A DNA stretch of 64,000 nt, from assembly GCF_028640845.1 (NCBI RefSeq), contig NC_080539.1:103318554-103382553 (forward strand). Direction: 5' to 3'. Shown here in pieces: positions 45,779 to 57,761 of this stretch. Position 1 is the first letter of the stretch, and every line of letters starts with the position of its first letter. Source of the DNA: Ahaetulla prasina. Taxonomy: Eukaryota > Chordata > Lepidosauria > Squamata > Colubridae. Position numbers and translations under genes: made by a program. The notes under the pieces are model-generated. The model ran no database searches and was not told where the DNA came from. It saw only the letters and a list, made by a program, of their open reading frames with translations.

Positions 45779-46013
45779 CAGGGGTGAAATCTACTTACCT
45801 TCCTTACTGGCTCGGAAGTGGATGCCTGCTTTGCGCATGCGCCCACGTGACATGTGCGTGCAGACCTTCTGCACACGCACAGAAGGTAAAAAACACATTA
45901 CTTACTGGTTAAAATCAGGAAGTAATGACACCCAGGCAGTGTCGCTACTGGATCGCTGAATTACCGGCCACGATCACTACTGGATCGTGTGATCTGGGAG
46001 CATTTCACCCTTG
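45779..46013. mobile_element. hAT-type MITE (235 bp) with perfect 8-bp TSD
   Basis: CAGGGGTGAAATCTACTTAC at the start and GAGCATTTCACCCTTG at the end are inverted repeats. GAAAAAAG flanks both sides (45771-45778, 46014-46021). The interior has GCGCATGCGCCC and inverted CACACGCA motifs. Confidence 0.87.
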
Positions 46014-46222
46014 GAAAAAAGTATTCAAGGTTAAACTGTATGAGAGAGCATAATTAGAAAGCAAAGGAAAAGACTAACCAATAAAGCTGGAATTTAATTA
46101 TGTTTTTTAAGTAAATCTGGATCAAAAAAGGAAGCTATACTCTTCCTTATCTCAAAGAATCCAATGGCCAGTTTCAATGGAGGACTGGCCTAAATATAAG
46201 CTAGGAGAGATTCAGTTCAGAG

Positions 46223-46469
46223 CAGAGGTGGTATTCAGCAGGTTCTGACCAGTTCTGGAGAACCAGTAGTGAAAATTTTGAGTAGTTCCGAGGAGCGGTA
46301 AATACCACCTCTGACTGGCCCCGCCCCATCTATTCTCCGCCTCCCGAGTCCCAGCTGATCGGGAGGAAATGGGGATTTTGCAGTACCCTTCCTGTGCCAT
46401 GCCCACCAAGCCACGCCCATCAAGCCATGCCCACAGAACTGTAGTAAAAAAATTTGAATCCCACCATTG
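46223..46469 (-). mobile_element. hAT-type MITE (247 bp) with perfect 8-bp TSD
   Basis: Starts CAGAGGTGGTATTCAGCAGG, ends TTTGAATCCCACCATTG. GTTCAGAG flanks both sides (46215-46222, 46470-46477). Same family as 18769/23629, 47533 and 56023; orientation is set opposite to the copy at 47533. Confidence 0.9.
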
Positions 46470-46812
46470 GTTCAGAGTAAATAGGAACAGAAAGACAGAT
46501 GAATGCCTGCCATTTTTAGAGCATGTGCCACTGAGGTCTCACTATGGGAGAATCATGATGTCAGCTGAATGATAAGAGATCCTTCAATAATGCTGGATGA
46601 TGACGTATCTACATTTCCTAAGAAGGTGGCTCCTTTATCAAATTATTTCCTTATCATTTTGCAGTGTAAAAATTCTTATCCTGTGTGTAGCTCCTAAGAC
46701 AAATCTTCTTTAGATTAGATTAAAGTGGTCAAGCACTTTACAACCTCACAAACTGTTTATAAGGGCAATAATCTATTTATGCTGGGTTTTTTTTAACAGA
46801 TGCTATCTAGAG

Positions 46813-46911
46813 CAGGGATCTCCAACCTTGGCAACTTTAAGACTTGCTGGCTGTGGAATTCTGGGAGTAGAAGTCCACAAGTCTTAAAGTTGCCAAGGTT
46901 GGAGACCTCTG
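46813..46911. mobile_element. Palindromic hAT MITE (99 bp) with perfect TSD
   Basis: CAGGGATCTCCAACCTTGGC and GCCAAGGTTGGAGACCTCTG are inverted ends extending over most of the element. ATCTAGAG flanks both sides (46805-46812, 46912-46919). A transcript would fold into a hairpin. Confidence 0.9.
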
Positions 46912-47194
46912 ATCTAGAGACTCCCTCTAATTCTGCAGGTAATATTAGTTTGTATGATTGGTAGCCATCAATACCTTTCCCGTTCATAAGTTTCCCTTTT
47001 TAGAACTCTTATCACCTCTTGTGACAGGGAATCCCATAATTTAACTCTGCAGCATTTTGGAAAGTACAATTTTTCCAGTTGGCCATTCAGTTTCACCCTG
47101 CAACATTTTCTCCAAAGATACAAAAATTGTTATCCTTTTATCTTGTCCCTATTAATCCTTTCCAAACAAATAACATTTCCATTTTCCCTTAGAG

Positions 47195-47281
47195 CAGAGG
47201 TCTCCAACCAGCTTTGCTGGCTGGGGAATTCTGGGAGTTGAGGTCCGCCAGGCTTAAAGTTGCCAAGGTTGGAGACCCCTC
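47195..47281. mobile_element. Palindromic hAT MITE (87 bp), same family
   Basis: CAGAGGTCTCCAACCAGCTT and GCCAAGGTTGGAGACCCCTC. Flanks CCTTAGAG (47187-47194) and CCTTGGAG (47282-47289) agree at 7 of 8 bases. The left arm has lost part of its inverted repeat. Confidence 0.85.
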
Positions 47282-47532
47282 CCTTGGAGGTTCATAATAA
47301 TTGTAATTGCCTTTTTGTGCCTTTTCCAATTTTCCAGGATATTTTTGATAATGTGGTAATCAAAAAATCATTGCCTAACATTTTAGATGCAATTGTGCCA
47401 CACATTTCTATAATGCGATTAAGTTTGGTTGACCCACCACAAAATATATACTCAAATATTTTTATAAGCAACCAAAGAAATGCATTCGGCATGTACATGG
47501 AAGCTGACACTGGCATATTTTGGAGCTTGAGG

Positions 47533-47840
47533 CAGTGGTGAGTTTCAATTTTTTTTACTGCTGGTTCTGTGGGTGTGGCTTGATGGGCGTGGCATGGCTT
47601 GGTGGGCGTGGCTTGGTGGGCGTGGCAGGGGAAGGATACTGTAAAATCTCCATTCCGTCCCCAATCCAGGAGAAGGTTACTGGAAAATCCCCATTTCCTC
47701 CCAATCAGCTGGGACTTGGGAGGCAGAGAATAGATAGGGGTGGGGCCAGTCAGAATTTTTACCACTGGTTCTCCAAACTACTCAAAATTTCCGCTACCAG
47801 TTCTTCAGAACTGGTCAGAACCTGCTGAAACCCACCTCTG
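47533..47840 (+). mobile_element. hAT-type MITE (308 bp) with perfect 8-bp TSD
   Basis: CAGTGGTGAGTTTCAATTTT to TGAAACCCACCTCTG. GCTTGAGG flanks both sides (47525-47532, 47841-47848). It includes several GGGCGTGGCTTGG repeats and TCCCAATCAGCTGGGAC. This is the best uninterrupted relative of the element split by gypsy 1. Confidence 0.92.
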
Positions 47841-47848
47841 GCTTGAGG

Positions 47849-48365
47849 GGAGATTTGTTACTTCAAGAACTGTGGCAGCCAAGTGGATTGAGCCTCTCAA
47901 TTTTGCATTCTTCTCTTCATCAGATGGAGGAAGCCCAGTTTGGTTCATGATGGTCTCTGCCTGTTCTCAGTATTTCAAGGCCTGCAGAAGTTAACTTCTT
48001 CTGAAGACCTGAGGAATAAGAACAGTGTTGTTGATGTCAAAGCACTTTGACTTATTTTGGATTTTATCGTCTTATTGACCCAGTTTGCGGGGGGGGGGGA
48101 TCCTCCAGAATGCTTCTTGCTTTTACATCTCCTATTTATTTTATTAGCCTAATCCATAAATTTGGCCAACATCCTGGTCACTCGATGTAGGAGCTCTCAT
48201 TCAAATAAATATAAAAAGCAACCACTCCAGTAAAGTCTTCTCTCATCTTTCAGATGCTTAGTATTCCACAGTTAGGGAAGGTTTAAAGTTGGAAAAAAGA
48301 ACAAGAAAAATGAAAAGATATAAGTAAAATTGGCTTGAGGAAGAATACAGATTTCCTGCTTAAAC
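47849..48365. other. Stretch without recognised features
   Basis: Nothing recognised. Confidence 0.4.
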
Positions 48366-48425
48366 CAAGACAAATTCCTTGTGTGTCCAATCACACTTGG
48401 CCAATTAAAAAAAAATTCTAACTAC
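48366..48425 (+). repeat. Very short L2/CR1-group 3' tip
   Basis: AAGACAAATTCCTTGTGTGT and CCAATCACACTTGGCCAAT are the plus-sense counterpart of the tail of the LINE fragments at 3.9 and 43.4 kb. It is an extremely 5'-truncated copy or a relic. Confidence 0.75.
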
Positions 48426-49938
48426 AACTACACTTGTAAAAAGAGATGGAAATACATTTCTATAACAGGTTTAAGGCTATTGCTACTTATTTAAATTAGT
48501 GATAGAGAGTGTGCAAAATAAATAATCTGCTATCTCTAAAAAAATGAGAACAGTTGAGGTTGTAATTATTTATTTGGCAGTAAGTCTTCCAGAACTGAAG
48601 GAGACTAACTTCTGAATAGACGTGTGTAGAATCTTGTTAGTCAAGTATTTGAAACACACTCAATATTCGTTTTTTTCTTCCTAATTCATTGGGAATACTT
48701 TCTACTAATGTCAAATATTTCTCATGAAAGTTTCCAGGAATACCTGAAGCTCAAAGCCACAAGTAAAAAATAGTTCTGTACTACTTCATTTTGTCTTAAT
48801 TTTTAGAATACTGGAAGTAAGCAGATTCCACAAGTCACATTTGCAAAGGATTATAATCAATGGTGTTATTTAGGGCAGAAAAGCCAACATCTTTCTTTCT
48901 TCTGTAGCATCGTAGTAAGAGGATTAGATTGCTCGTAGAACAGCAATGACACCATTCAAACATTGTACAGGTCTTGCTGCACTGAGTAACTTCTTGCGGA
49001 AAGAGAACTTGTATTTGCATTTTTATTTTTAAAAAGGGCATAAAGAGATGTGCGTGGCATAAGGAGGAAGATAACATATCCTTACAAAGATAATTAATAT
49101 TCTAATACATATTTATTGAAGTCATTTTATATTCCTGACTTTAAAAAATGAGGGAAATATTTCCAAAATTCACAATGCCCTAACAGCAATAGGGTGAAAT
49201 CGTATGTGTATCTCGGAATAAATTCTGCCAAATAACCATGGCAGATGTCTATCATGGAAATGTAGCTTCAACTGCATAGTTCCTCAATATGAGTTTAGCT
49301 GTAGCTTTTGAATTTGAACAGATTGATTGGTGAGGTGCTTTTGGAATTTTATTCTACAAAGAATCCACAGGAAATGAATACAGAATTAATAAAAAACATT
49401 CCCGAGTGCTTTATACACATCATTCCATTGATATAAGAGAGTAGTGGCAAAAAAGATTGGAAAATCTAACTACAGATAATATTGAAGTTGAAATGGTTCT
49501 CAACATGCTTGTGACCCCAGCAAAGGAATTCCCCAACATCATCAGTGCAGTTCATTATAGCCTTTGTCCACAAGAAGTACTCTTGGATCGATTGCCTCTT
49601 CAACACCAAATGAACATCAATACACTTAAAGGCTAGAACAATGGGTCTCCCCAGTACAAAGGCTTCCAAAGGACTGTGGCAGTTGTTGAAACATGTTCTT
49701 CTCCCTTTTCTTCTTAAATGACTCAGAGGCTAAATGAGGAGAGATCTTAGGAAAGGAAGGAGATCCATTCATGTCTTTATGGAGCTTCTTGCAGGAAGTG
49801 AACAAAAGGTCACTTCTCTACACTGATTTTTTAAGTAAGCAGAATCACCTGAGTGGGGAAGATGAAAAGAATCAGGTAGACTCTTAAGAAGGCTGCTCAG
49901 GCCTGACCCACATCCTGCAAACAGAAGGAGGAACATAT
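48426..49938. other. Unique AT-rich stretch
   Basis: No feature recognised. Confidence 0.4.
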
Positions 49939-50103
49939 AAGGGGCGTGCATAAGAGCACAAAAGCGCCTACCGTTCCTGTCCTTTCATTATATCAAATTA
50001 ATATAGTTATTGCATACTTTTGCTCATATATATGCTTATATGATGTGTTGTTGTTTTATGTTGATGCTTGTGTATACTGTTGTGACAAAATAAATAAATA
50101 AAA
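49939..50103 (+). repeat. LINE 3' UTR fragment, family of 41.2 kb
   Basis: AAGGGGCGTGCATAAGAGCA, CGCCTACCGTTCCTGTCC and TGTTGTGACAAAATAAATAA match the 3' ends of the LINE copies at 41.2 (minus) and 1.5-2.2 kb. Confidence 0.78.
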
Positions 50104-50753
50104 GAACAGAGTCTTATGAGACTCCAGAAAACACAACTTTGTTTGTTGGAGCTTTGCTTTTCAGATGCAGCTGTTGCCGTACATAGCACTTCTTCCCTCC
50201 AGAGGGCTTGGTGCTTTAGAAGGTATAATATGACACACAATTATCCTTGGCAGCTAAATATCACATTAATGTTCTAAGACCGTATGACACTGAGGACTAC
50301 TTAGAAGAATTTTCTCCAATCCTGATGCCTTCTAATTTAAAGCAACGCAGACAGTAGCACTTGGGAGCCTAATTACCGAGGCAGAACTGGGATCACTTGT
50401 CAGCACAGTAAATGCTATATGTGAATCATATTTGAGTTATTTGAGTTTGGATGGCCAACCAACCATGATTTTTAAAAGTTATGCAGGTTGTGACCCCAGA
50501 CAGAGCCCAAGGCAGGTGTTTTTGTCTCTGTGTTGGAACCTGTGTGCATTGTTATTATCCTGGCCCTGAGTATCAGGGCAGGGTAGCAATTCAGACTGGG
50601 AGACAAAAGAGTGCTTCATGAGGCACAAGTGCATGCACTCCTTAAACCCCAAATGACTTCTCCTTAGTCAATGCTGAGGGTCCTGAGTAGAGACATAGCT
50701 GTTTCAATGCATTGCCAACAGGGATTACCTTTCTGGTCTTGCACATTCTAGAA
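50104..50753. other. Unique stretch
   Basis: No feature recognised. Confidence 0.4.
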
Positions 50754-51162
50754 CAGCAGTCACCAACTGGTGGTCCGTGAACCACTGGTGGTCTGCGAGA
50801 ACATTTTGGTGGTCCGCAGAAAAATTATTTGCATTTTTTATATTGCACTAAATCAGGGGTCCTCAAACTACAGCCCCTGGGACAGATACGTACAATGAAC
50901 GTTTGTGTTGCTGCAGAGAGTCTCCCCCTTCAAGGTCTTCTTGTGTTGGTTGGAATGGCAAGGAGTGGCTGAGAGGGGAGGGGAGACTATAGTCTGGCAA
51001 GGTGCCCCTCGACGTGACATCGAATTGGCCATGCCCACCTAGTCACATGACCACCTACCCACATCCACTCAGCCGGTTATTAGGCAGATCATGTTAGTGG
51101 TCCATGGGATTTAAAATTATGAATTTAGTGGTCCCTGAGGTCCAAAAGGTTGGGGACCCCTG
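50754..51162. mobile_element. hAT-type element (409 bp), probably nested
   Basis: Starts CAGCAGTCACCAACTGGTGG, ends AAGGTTGGGGACCCCTG. The flanks TTCTAGAA and CTCTGGAA agree at 6 of 8 bases. A second hAT-like start, CAGGGGTCCTCAAACTAC, lies near 50854, so a second element may be inserted or recombined inside. Confidence 0.7.
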
Positions 51163-52396
51163 CTCTGGAACATCTTTTCCCCTTCGACTCTAAAGCGCTA
51201 CATGGTACCATGGAACTTTTTGTTCAATTCAATTGACATTTGTTGCACTTTAGTTGCTGCTCACGTGACTAGTTTTAGGGTACGATGGCTTTTTAATGCA
51301 AATACCCTAAAGACCCTGAGGATGAGAAATGCACCAAAAATGAAAAAGCTGAACCTGCCAAACCACTCGCTGAAGTTCTTAAAAAGATGGTACCAACCCT
51401 TCTCCTTTCTTCCAAAGCTGGATAAGAGGGGCATGTTGGCAGGAGGGGTGGGAGCTGAGACCAAGATTGGTCCTGATTTTACTGCAAGCCTCCTTCTTTT
51501 CACAGTTCAGAGGTTGTTAGGCCATAAAACTGATTCCACGGTTAATTCTGAATGGGTCACCAGGAGATGCTTTCAGAAGGAGAAACTCTCCTCTCCTGAT
51601 GGGGCTTCTTGCTAATGCAGCATGCAGTACCAGTACCTGGATCAGTTGTCTGTTTTATGTCGGCCCAGCCTTTGTGTTGTGGGAGTTCATTGTGGAGAGT
51701 ATAAAGGAGCCGAGATGGCAGATGTGTGGTGTCAAGAGTCCCCCACTAGCCCTGTTTCTATAGGAGACCCTGTGTTCTCCTTCCCCATTCTGGCACCAGA
51801 TAATTTGTAACCAGGAGAGCCCTGGAAGGCAAGAATCTGAAAACCAAACATTTAGGTTCTTCCTGCAACCCGTGAAACATTTTAAAACAGCACATTAAGA
51901 GGATTGTTGAGTAATAATACCACCTGCACAGCAGCTCTAGTACCATTGCAAGCAAGCATGTATGTGTATGAGAGTCCTGCGCACAACCACATGCATGTTT
52001 TATTAATGTCATGATAAAAAAATCATAACAAAATACTTTTTTAAAAAAAGTAGAGAGAGCACGTGAAAATAGGAAGTCATTTGTTTTGTTACAGAGTTAA
52101 AATATGCTTTATCTCTTCTTCAACATCTCATCTGTATCACCTTCTCCACCCTATATTCCATTGAAATGTAGCCATTCTTATGTTTGTTGACAGCTCTCCC
52201 TACGTAATGAACTAAAGAGGTCCCCTGCAATCTTTAAAGACCTATTCATGTAAATATATGATGCCGCTTGAATGTTGCAAAATATCATGGTGATCAAGAA
52301 CTAACTACTAGTCAGAGTTAAGGAGCTGAGATGGCTGGGGTGCCATGAGAAGCGACAAGTACAAGTAGTTAGGTATCCCTCATCTATAGTATAGAT
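51163..52396. other. Stretch without recognised genes
   Basis: A 137-codon plus-strand ORF (51202-51615) has no recognisable domain, and its antisense also holds an ORF. I do not support a gene here. Confidence 0.4.
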
Positions 52397-52523
52397 CAGG
52401 GGTCTCCAACCTTGGGAATTTAAGACTTGTGGACTTCAACTCCTAGAGTTCCTCAGCCAGCTTTGCTCAAATCTAGGAGTTGAAGTCCACAGGTCTTAAA
52501 GTTCCCAAGGTTGGAGACCCCTG
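52397..52523. mobile_element. Palindromic hAT MITE (127 bp) with perfect TSD
   Basis: CAGGGGTCTCCAACCTTGGG and CCCAAGGTTGGAGACCCCTG, with inner arms GGACTTCAACTCCTAG and CTAGGAGTTGAAGTCC. GTATAGAT flanks both sides (52389-52396, 52524-52531). Confidence 0.92.
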
Positions 52524-55500
52524 GTATAGATACTGGACATATCCCTCTTCCTTACTAGGAAGGGAATGGTCAACAGATCTACTGCCCGCCAGTTGTGACC
52601 AATTTTGACAGTACATGCCAATAAAATCAGGTTCTTCAAAATCTTTGTCTTCAAATCTCCGAGCGCTCTTCCTATTAATGCAGATTCTTTTTGACTTATG
52701 GGTTCCAAGGAAGAGGATAGGGTTCAGACAGTGGTGAGAGAGTGGTGAGTGCTCGCTAGGATCCAGGAAATAATCAGTGCTTGACTTTGAGAGGATGTGG
52801 CCTTGAAGAACTCTACAGTGAAATGATGCTCAAGATCCATTTTGGATCCAGCTTTATTGGATAACAATTTCCAACTTTTGGAGAACTCTTTCCAACTTTT
52901 CCTTTCCAAAGAAGTTTGCTGTGTCAGTGATAGGAAGGCAACTGCATAGCAACTTAGAGGAAACAAGCTATCTGGAGTCTTCAGGTAGGAAGATCTTGCA
53001 ACGATAAATCATGCTCATTGGCTTTTTGTTTAACTATACACTGTCCATTTTAGCTTATTTTTGAATGGTTTTAAACATTATATGTATTGTTTTGTAATCG
53101 TAGTATGTGTAAAGTGTATATAGCTAAAACTAGGCAAATAAGCAATGCAACAGTTAGGACATTTCTCATGGCAGGGTTGAAATTCTATCCATCATCCTGC
53201 CTCTATTACCTCTATTTCCAGTCACCTGAATGGTCTCTAGGTTTGTGGGTAGCAAGGTTTAACAGATCTGACACACCATGAGACTATCCCTGGATGGTAT
53301 TGGAATTAGGAGAAAGTAATATTTTAACACAACTGACTCACAGCTATATCACCCATCGCCTGGGACAATGTCACAGCAAGTTGGCACCATGTTTCACCAT
53401 GATCTCCTTCATGATCCTTTGGTAAAGCAGATGTTCTCATTTAGAATTAGGTAAAGTTAACCTTTGCTATATAACATCTGCAAATGCATACACATAATAC
53501 TGTACCTTCTTTCAAAGCAATGCGTGAATAAGCTGATCAAAATGTGAGAGTGTTGAATGGCCAGGATGCATCTGGGTGAAGTCAAAATCTACTGTTCAAG
53601 CACATACTGTATGGTTGCCATTCATTATTTGGATTGACAGCCATAGAAAGGGATTGAGATAGAACTAATCATGCTAGTGATCTTACTGTACACTCTCTAA
53701 AAGGCAAAACGTATGACTGATTTGCCAGGGATAAGAAGCAAAATAATTTCTCCTTTGTAGAGGAAAAACTGGGAGCATTTGCTATCTTTATGCAAACACG
53801 TTTACTTTACTTCTGAAAGCAAATTGTAATATTGCATTTCCCTTTCCTACTTTTCACTGACCCAATGAAATGCTGCTGAACACCAGGGATTTCTCTTTCT
53901 TCACTCTTCACTTCCCAAGGAAAAATGCTTAAAGTCAAGCAGAAATAAGCCCATGGAGCTAGGAGGCAAAGAATATGGAGGTGACCCAGCTCTGCTGGCT
54001 TAATGTGTCTAAAAATGCATGACTCAATTACACAAGAGTTAGCTAATGAGGAATGCGGAAGATGCTATAGATTAAAACAAATGGCAACTCAATGAATCAG
54101 GGCTGCCTTTCAAACTGTGTCTGTTTAACAAAACCCTGGCAAGGCATTTTCTTCACAGGATATGAATCACCCACACTCAAAACAGCAAGACCAGGCCACC
54201 TACAATCAGAGTTTGTACAGTATGACCTTAAGGCCCAACATCTACCAGAAGTTGAGTAGAAAAAAGCCAAGCTTGGGAGAATAAAAGGGTTTACATCGGT
54301 ATTAAATAATTCTCTCTTAGATATGCAAATTTCTAATTAGTTACTGTGGAAACTGTAGGGGCCTGGAAGTAAGCCTTGCACAATGAGAATGAGAGTTTAC
54401 TTTTTTGATTTACTACGGGGCTGTAGAAGCAGAGGGAGGAGAGACAGAGAAGGGAGGGAAATAAATTCATTGCTTTTAACATGACAACGGAATAAAGTGC
54501 AGCGAATGAAGTGACTTTGTTTTGTATGTGGCTGTTGTTACGGACCCCAGAGGAACTTTATGTGACACGGTCTTACTCGTAATGTCTCTCTAGAATTGTA
54601 GATGACTACTTTACAGAGTTGAAATGAATATTCCCAGCAAGATTTGCATTCATCGTGATTTCATAAAATTCACAGGGTGTGAACTCAAAGGCCAATGGAT
54701 TTATCTATTCATGCACTTTGCATCTCAGTTTTTCTTTCTGAGTCATTATTTATGAATATGTCTTGGGTGGGGGAGATTTTAAAATTGCTTATCTTTATCA
54801 TATATTTTATTTTCCCCATTTTCTTAAATCCACAGCTCTTCCTTTACTACCTGAAAATGATCATAATTCAAAAATGTCATTAGTGATGCCATTTGAGGTA
54901 AAAATCTGTAAGTGATAAAATTTGACAAAGTTTTGAAGAGCAACATTTGAATTCTTTTAAGTTTAAAATACAGGAAGCTATCTTTTTTGGGTGGGATATT
55001 ATGTTTCAGTTTTATTATTTAGTTATTCTATTTATCAGTTATTCAGGTTTTTTTTAAAGAAAAGAACTGCAGTTAAATCACTTATTCTCTTCCTTTCATT
55101 TTGGCTTCTTATAATTTAAGATGATTAGTTGCCTAATATAAATATATAATGTGAGATATTGGATCAATGATTTAGCTTCAATTGTCTGCATTCTATTTTG
55201 CTAAATAGATTGACGTTTTCATATCAATAGAGAAATGTAAAGCTTTTTAATATATTTCATATATGTCTGAGAAAGTTAATTTTGATTTCCATAAAAATGA
55301 AACAGATGAAAAATAATTTGACATTGTCAGGCCATACTGTTAAAAGGATTATCATTTATCTATTGAAATCTTTGATCAGGCAATAATTACTGATTAACTC
55401 TATACCTTTGGTAGGCCCGATTGAACTGATAATCTGCTGCCTCTGAAGAAATTTTACTTGAGTTATTTGGGAACTCAGCACTAAGGTATAGAGCAGCATC

Positions 55501-56022
55501 TTGAAAGATGAAGGGGGAATAAGTGTTTTCTTAAGGAAAAAATCCAAATTACAATAGCTATAAATGATCAACTAGATATAGCTGTCACAAGGGCACACAT
55601 CTTTTTAGCTGAAAGATTAGGTGATGGCTTTATCTGCATATGGAAGAAGAATCAGATCATCACGTTGGTTCAGCCCATTAGGAAAAGAGTGAACTAGTTA
55701 AACCAATCTGAAGGTCAATCTTGACATTTCTGCTATTGGGGAAATTGCAGGGCAGTTTTTCAATTCATCCGTCCATAAAAGTCCCTCTCTATTACGCAGA
55801 TGTTCAGATGTGTTTAGGGCAAAGCAAGAAGTAGTGAGTCCTGTGAGGGTTGTGTTTTTTTTGTGTGTGTGCAAGAGTTTCCAGGCAAGTGGGTTGGTGA
55901 CCCCTTCCTTCTCTCTTTGCATGGAGAAATTAAGAATGCCAGGATTGGGGCTCTGTCTCTATGATGGCTTGATGTCATCTGGCCAAAAGAGTCGAGTGAG
56001 AAGATAGAATCTGCTTCCATAC
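52524..56022. other. Mostly unique AT-rich sequence
   Basis: No gene or element recognised. 53930-54560 is free of visible repeats and includes CATGACTCAATTACACAAGA; it might be conserved non-coding DNA. Confidence 0.4.
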
Positions 56023-56289
56023 CTGAGGTGGTATTCAGTAGGTTCCGTCCAGTTCTGGAGAATCAGTAGTGGAAATTTTGAGTAGTTCAGAGAACCAGTA
56101 AATACCATCTCTGATTGGCCCCGCCCACATCTATTTTCTGCCTCCCGAGTCCCAACTGATTGGGAGGAAATGAGGATTTTGCAGTAACCATCCCCTGACA
56201 CGCTCACCAAGCCACGCCCACCAAGCCACGCCATGCCCCCAAGTCATGCCCACAGAACTGGTAGTAAAAAAATTTGAATCCCGCCATTG
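56023..56289 (-). mobile_element. hAT-type MITE (267 bp)
   Basis: CTGAGGTGGTATTCAGTAGG to TTTGAATCCCGCCATTG; same family and orientation as the copy at 46223. No clear 8-bp duplication remains. Confidence 0.8.
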
Positions 56290-56865
56290 TATACCAAATC
56301 CCTTTCTTCACTCCTTGATGTAGAGTCCATAGAAAATATACAAATGAAGCTGCAATTATTTCTCTTAATGATTACTCTTTTGAGCAGGGTTGTAAAGAAA
56401 CTTCAAGACAAGGTCCTTAAATCTGTCCAGAATTTCTTTTGGCTTAATCAGACTATTAGTCAGGTGTTTACAGAAACTGAAACTTTGCATTATTCTCTTA
56501 TGTCAGTGAGGATCTATATCTTTATATTCTTTATTTGATTTATACCCCAACTTTATTTTGTGTAATTCAATAAGGCATATACAATAGTCCCTTCTGCTTT
56601 TTTCTCCACAGCAACAAGCCTATGAGATCAGCTGGTCTGGGAGAGAGTGAAGTTACTCAGCTGGCTTTGGTGCCAAAGGATGGGCAGGAACTCACAATAT
56701 CCAGGTTTCTAGTTGGGAGCCTTAACCATTTTAGTAAGATGTCTTGAAATGTTTTTTGAAAAGTTGTACAGTAAACAATAAAAAGAAAGATAATTAGGCA
56801 ATCAACTTGCTGTAAAGTGAATACAAAGAAGAAATAAGATTTGCACTCTGCCATCAAACTCATAA
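56290..56865. other. Stretch without recognised genes
   Basis: Nothing convincing, apart from a degraded dispersed-repeat piece near 56516-56585. Confidence 0.4.
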
Positions 56866-57248
56866 TGTCAGGGTTCCAAGTAACACCCCCAACTGAAGAT
56901 GACTCCGAGGCTAGAAATTCCTCAAAGTTCCATTTTATTAGAGCTGTCATATTGGCACATTTGGGAAAACCCGAATCTGAAAGCTTCCAGATTTTCCCCA
57001 CCCAAAAGAAAGTCCAAGTCCCTTCCCCTGCACCCACATGTCGATCACATGGACCAATCAATACACCGTCCCAACTGGAGATGCCTCCCAGTCATGCCAT
57101 TCCAGGTGCAGGCAAAATGTCCTTGACTCTCAGAGAAAAGAATGTTATTATGGCTAGATTTCTACAAAACTCCATGCAATCTCCCCTCCCAGTTTCCCAC
57201 AGCACTAAGTGTGGCATCCAAAGAAAAATATGGCCTCCAGAGCTGACA
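56866..57248 (-). repeat. Solo LTR (383 bp)
   Basis: On the minus strand it runs from TGTCAGCTCTGGAGGCC to TTGGAACCCTGACA, with TGTCA/TGACA ends and AATAAA in the last third. The flanks are CATAA (56861-56865) and CATTC (57249-57253); the paralogous sequence near 59.37 kb shows CTCATTCTTT without the insert. No internal retroviral sequence adjoins. Confidence 0.82.
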
Positions 57249-57376
57249 CATTCTTTTACTCCCATAAAGTCACTTTGCTTCAAAATGTTCTTTTGACAGG
57301 ACAAGAGAGGGTCTCATTCAGCTGGCTGGTAGAAACATCTGCATTTTTATCCCTAACCTCTTACTCATTGGGCATA

Positions 57377-57759
57377 CCATATTTTTCGGAGTATAAGACG
57401 CACCTGAGTATAAGAGGCACCTTTGTTTTTGGGGAGGAAAATAAGAAAAAAGCTGATTGGCAATACCCCCAATCAGCTGTTCCCAGAGGTGAATTTTAGC
57501 AACAGGTTCCTTGGTTGTGAGCTCTGTGCCTTGCTTTTTTTCCTGCCTCTGAAAGCCTCCGAAACAGAGCTTCAGAAAAAAAGCAAGGCACAGAGTTTGG
57601 GGCTCCTTTTCTGAAGCTTCGTTTGTGATGCTTTTTTCAGTCTCTGAAACCTCTGTTAGAGAAGCTGGGCGGGGTTACATTCGGAGTATAAGATGCACCC
57701 AGATTTTCACCCTCTTTTTTGGGGGGGAAAAGGTGCATCTTATACTCCAAAAAATATGG
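57377..57759. mobile_element. MITE with CCATATTTTTCGGAG ends (383 bp)
   Basis: CCATATTTTTCGGAGTATAA to TTATACTCCAAAAAATATGG, flanked by TA on both sides (57375-57376, 57760-57761). The interior (CAGAGGTGAATTTTAGCAAC) is that of the copy at 16.2 kb, reversed. The paralogous site at 59.49 kb lacks it. Confidence 0.87.
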
Positions 57760-57761
57760 TA

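Noticed and set aside
51202..51615. 137-codon plus-strand ORF
   Set aside because: No recognisable domain; the antisense strand holds an ORF of similar quality; no splice or promoter context.
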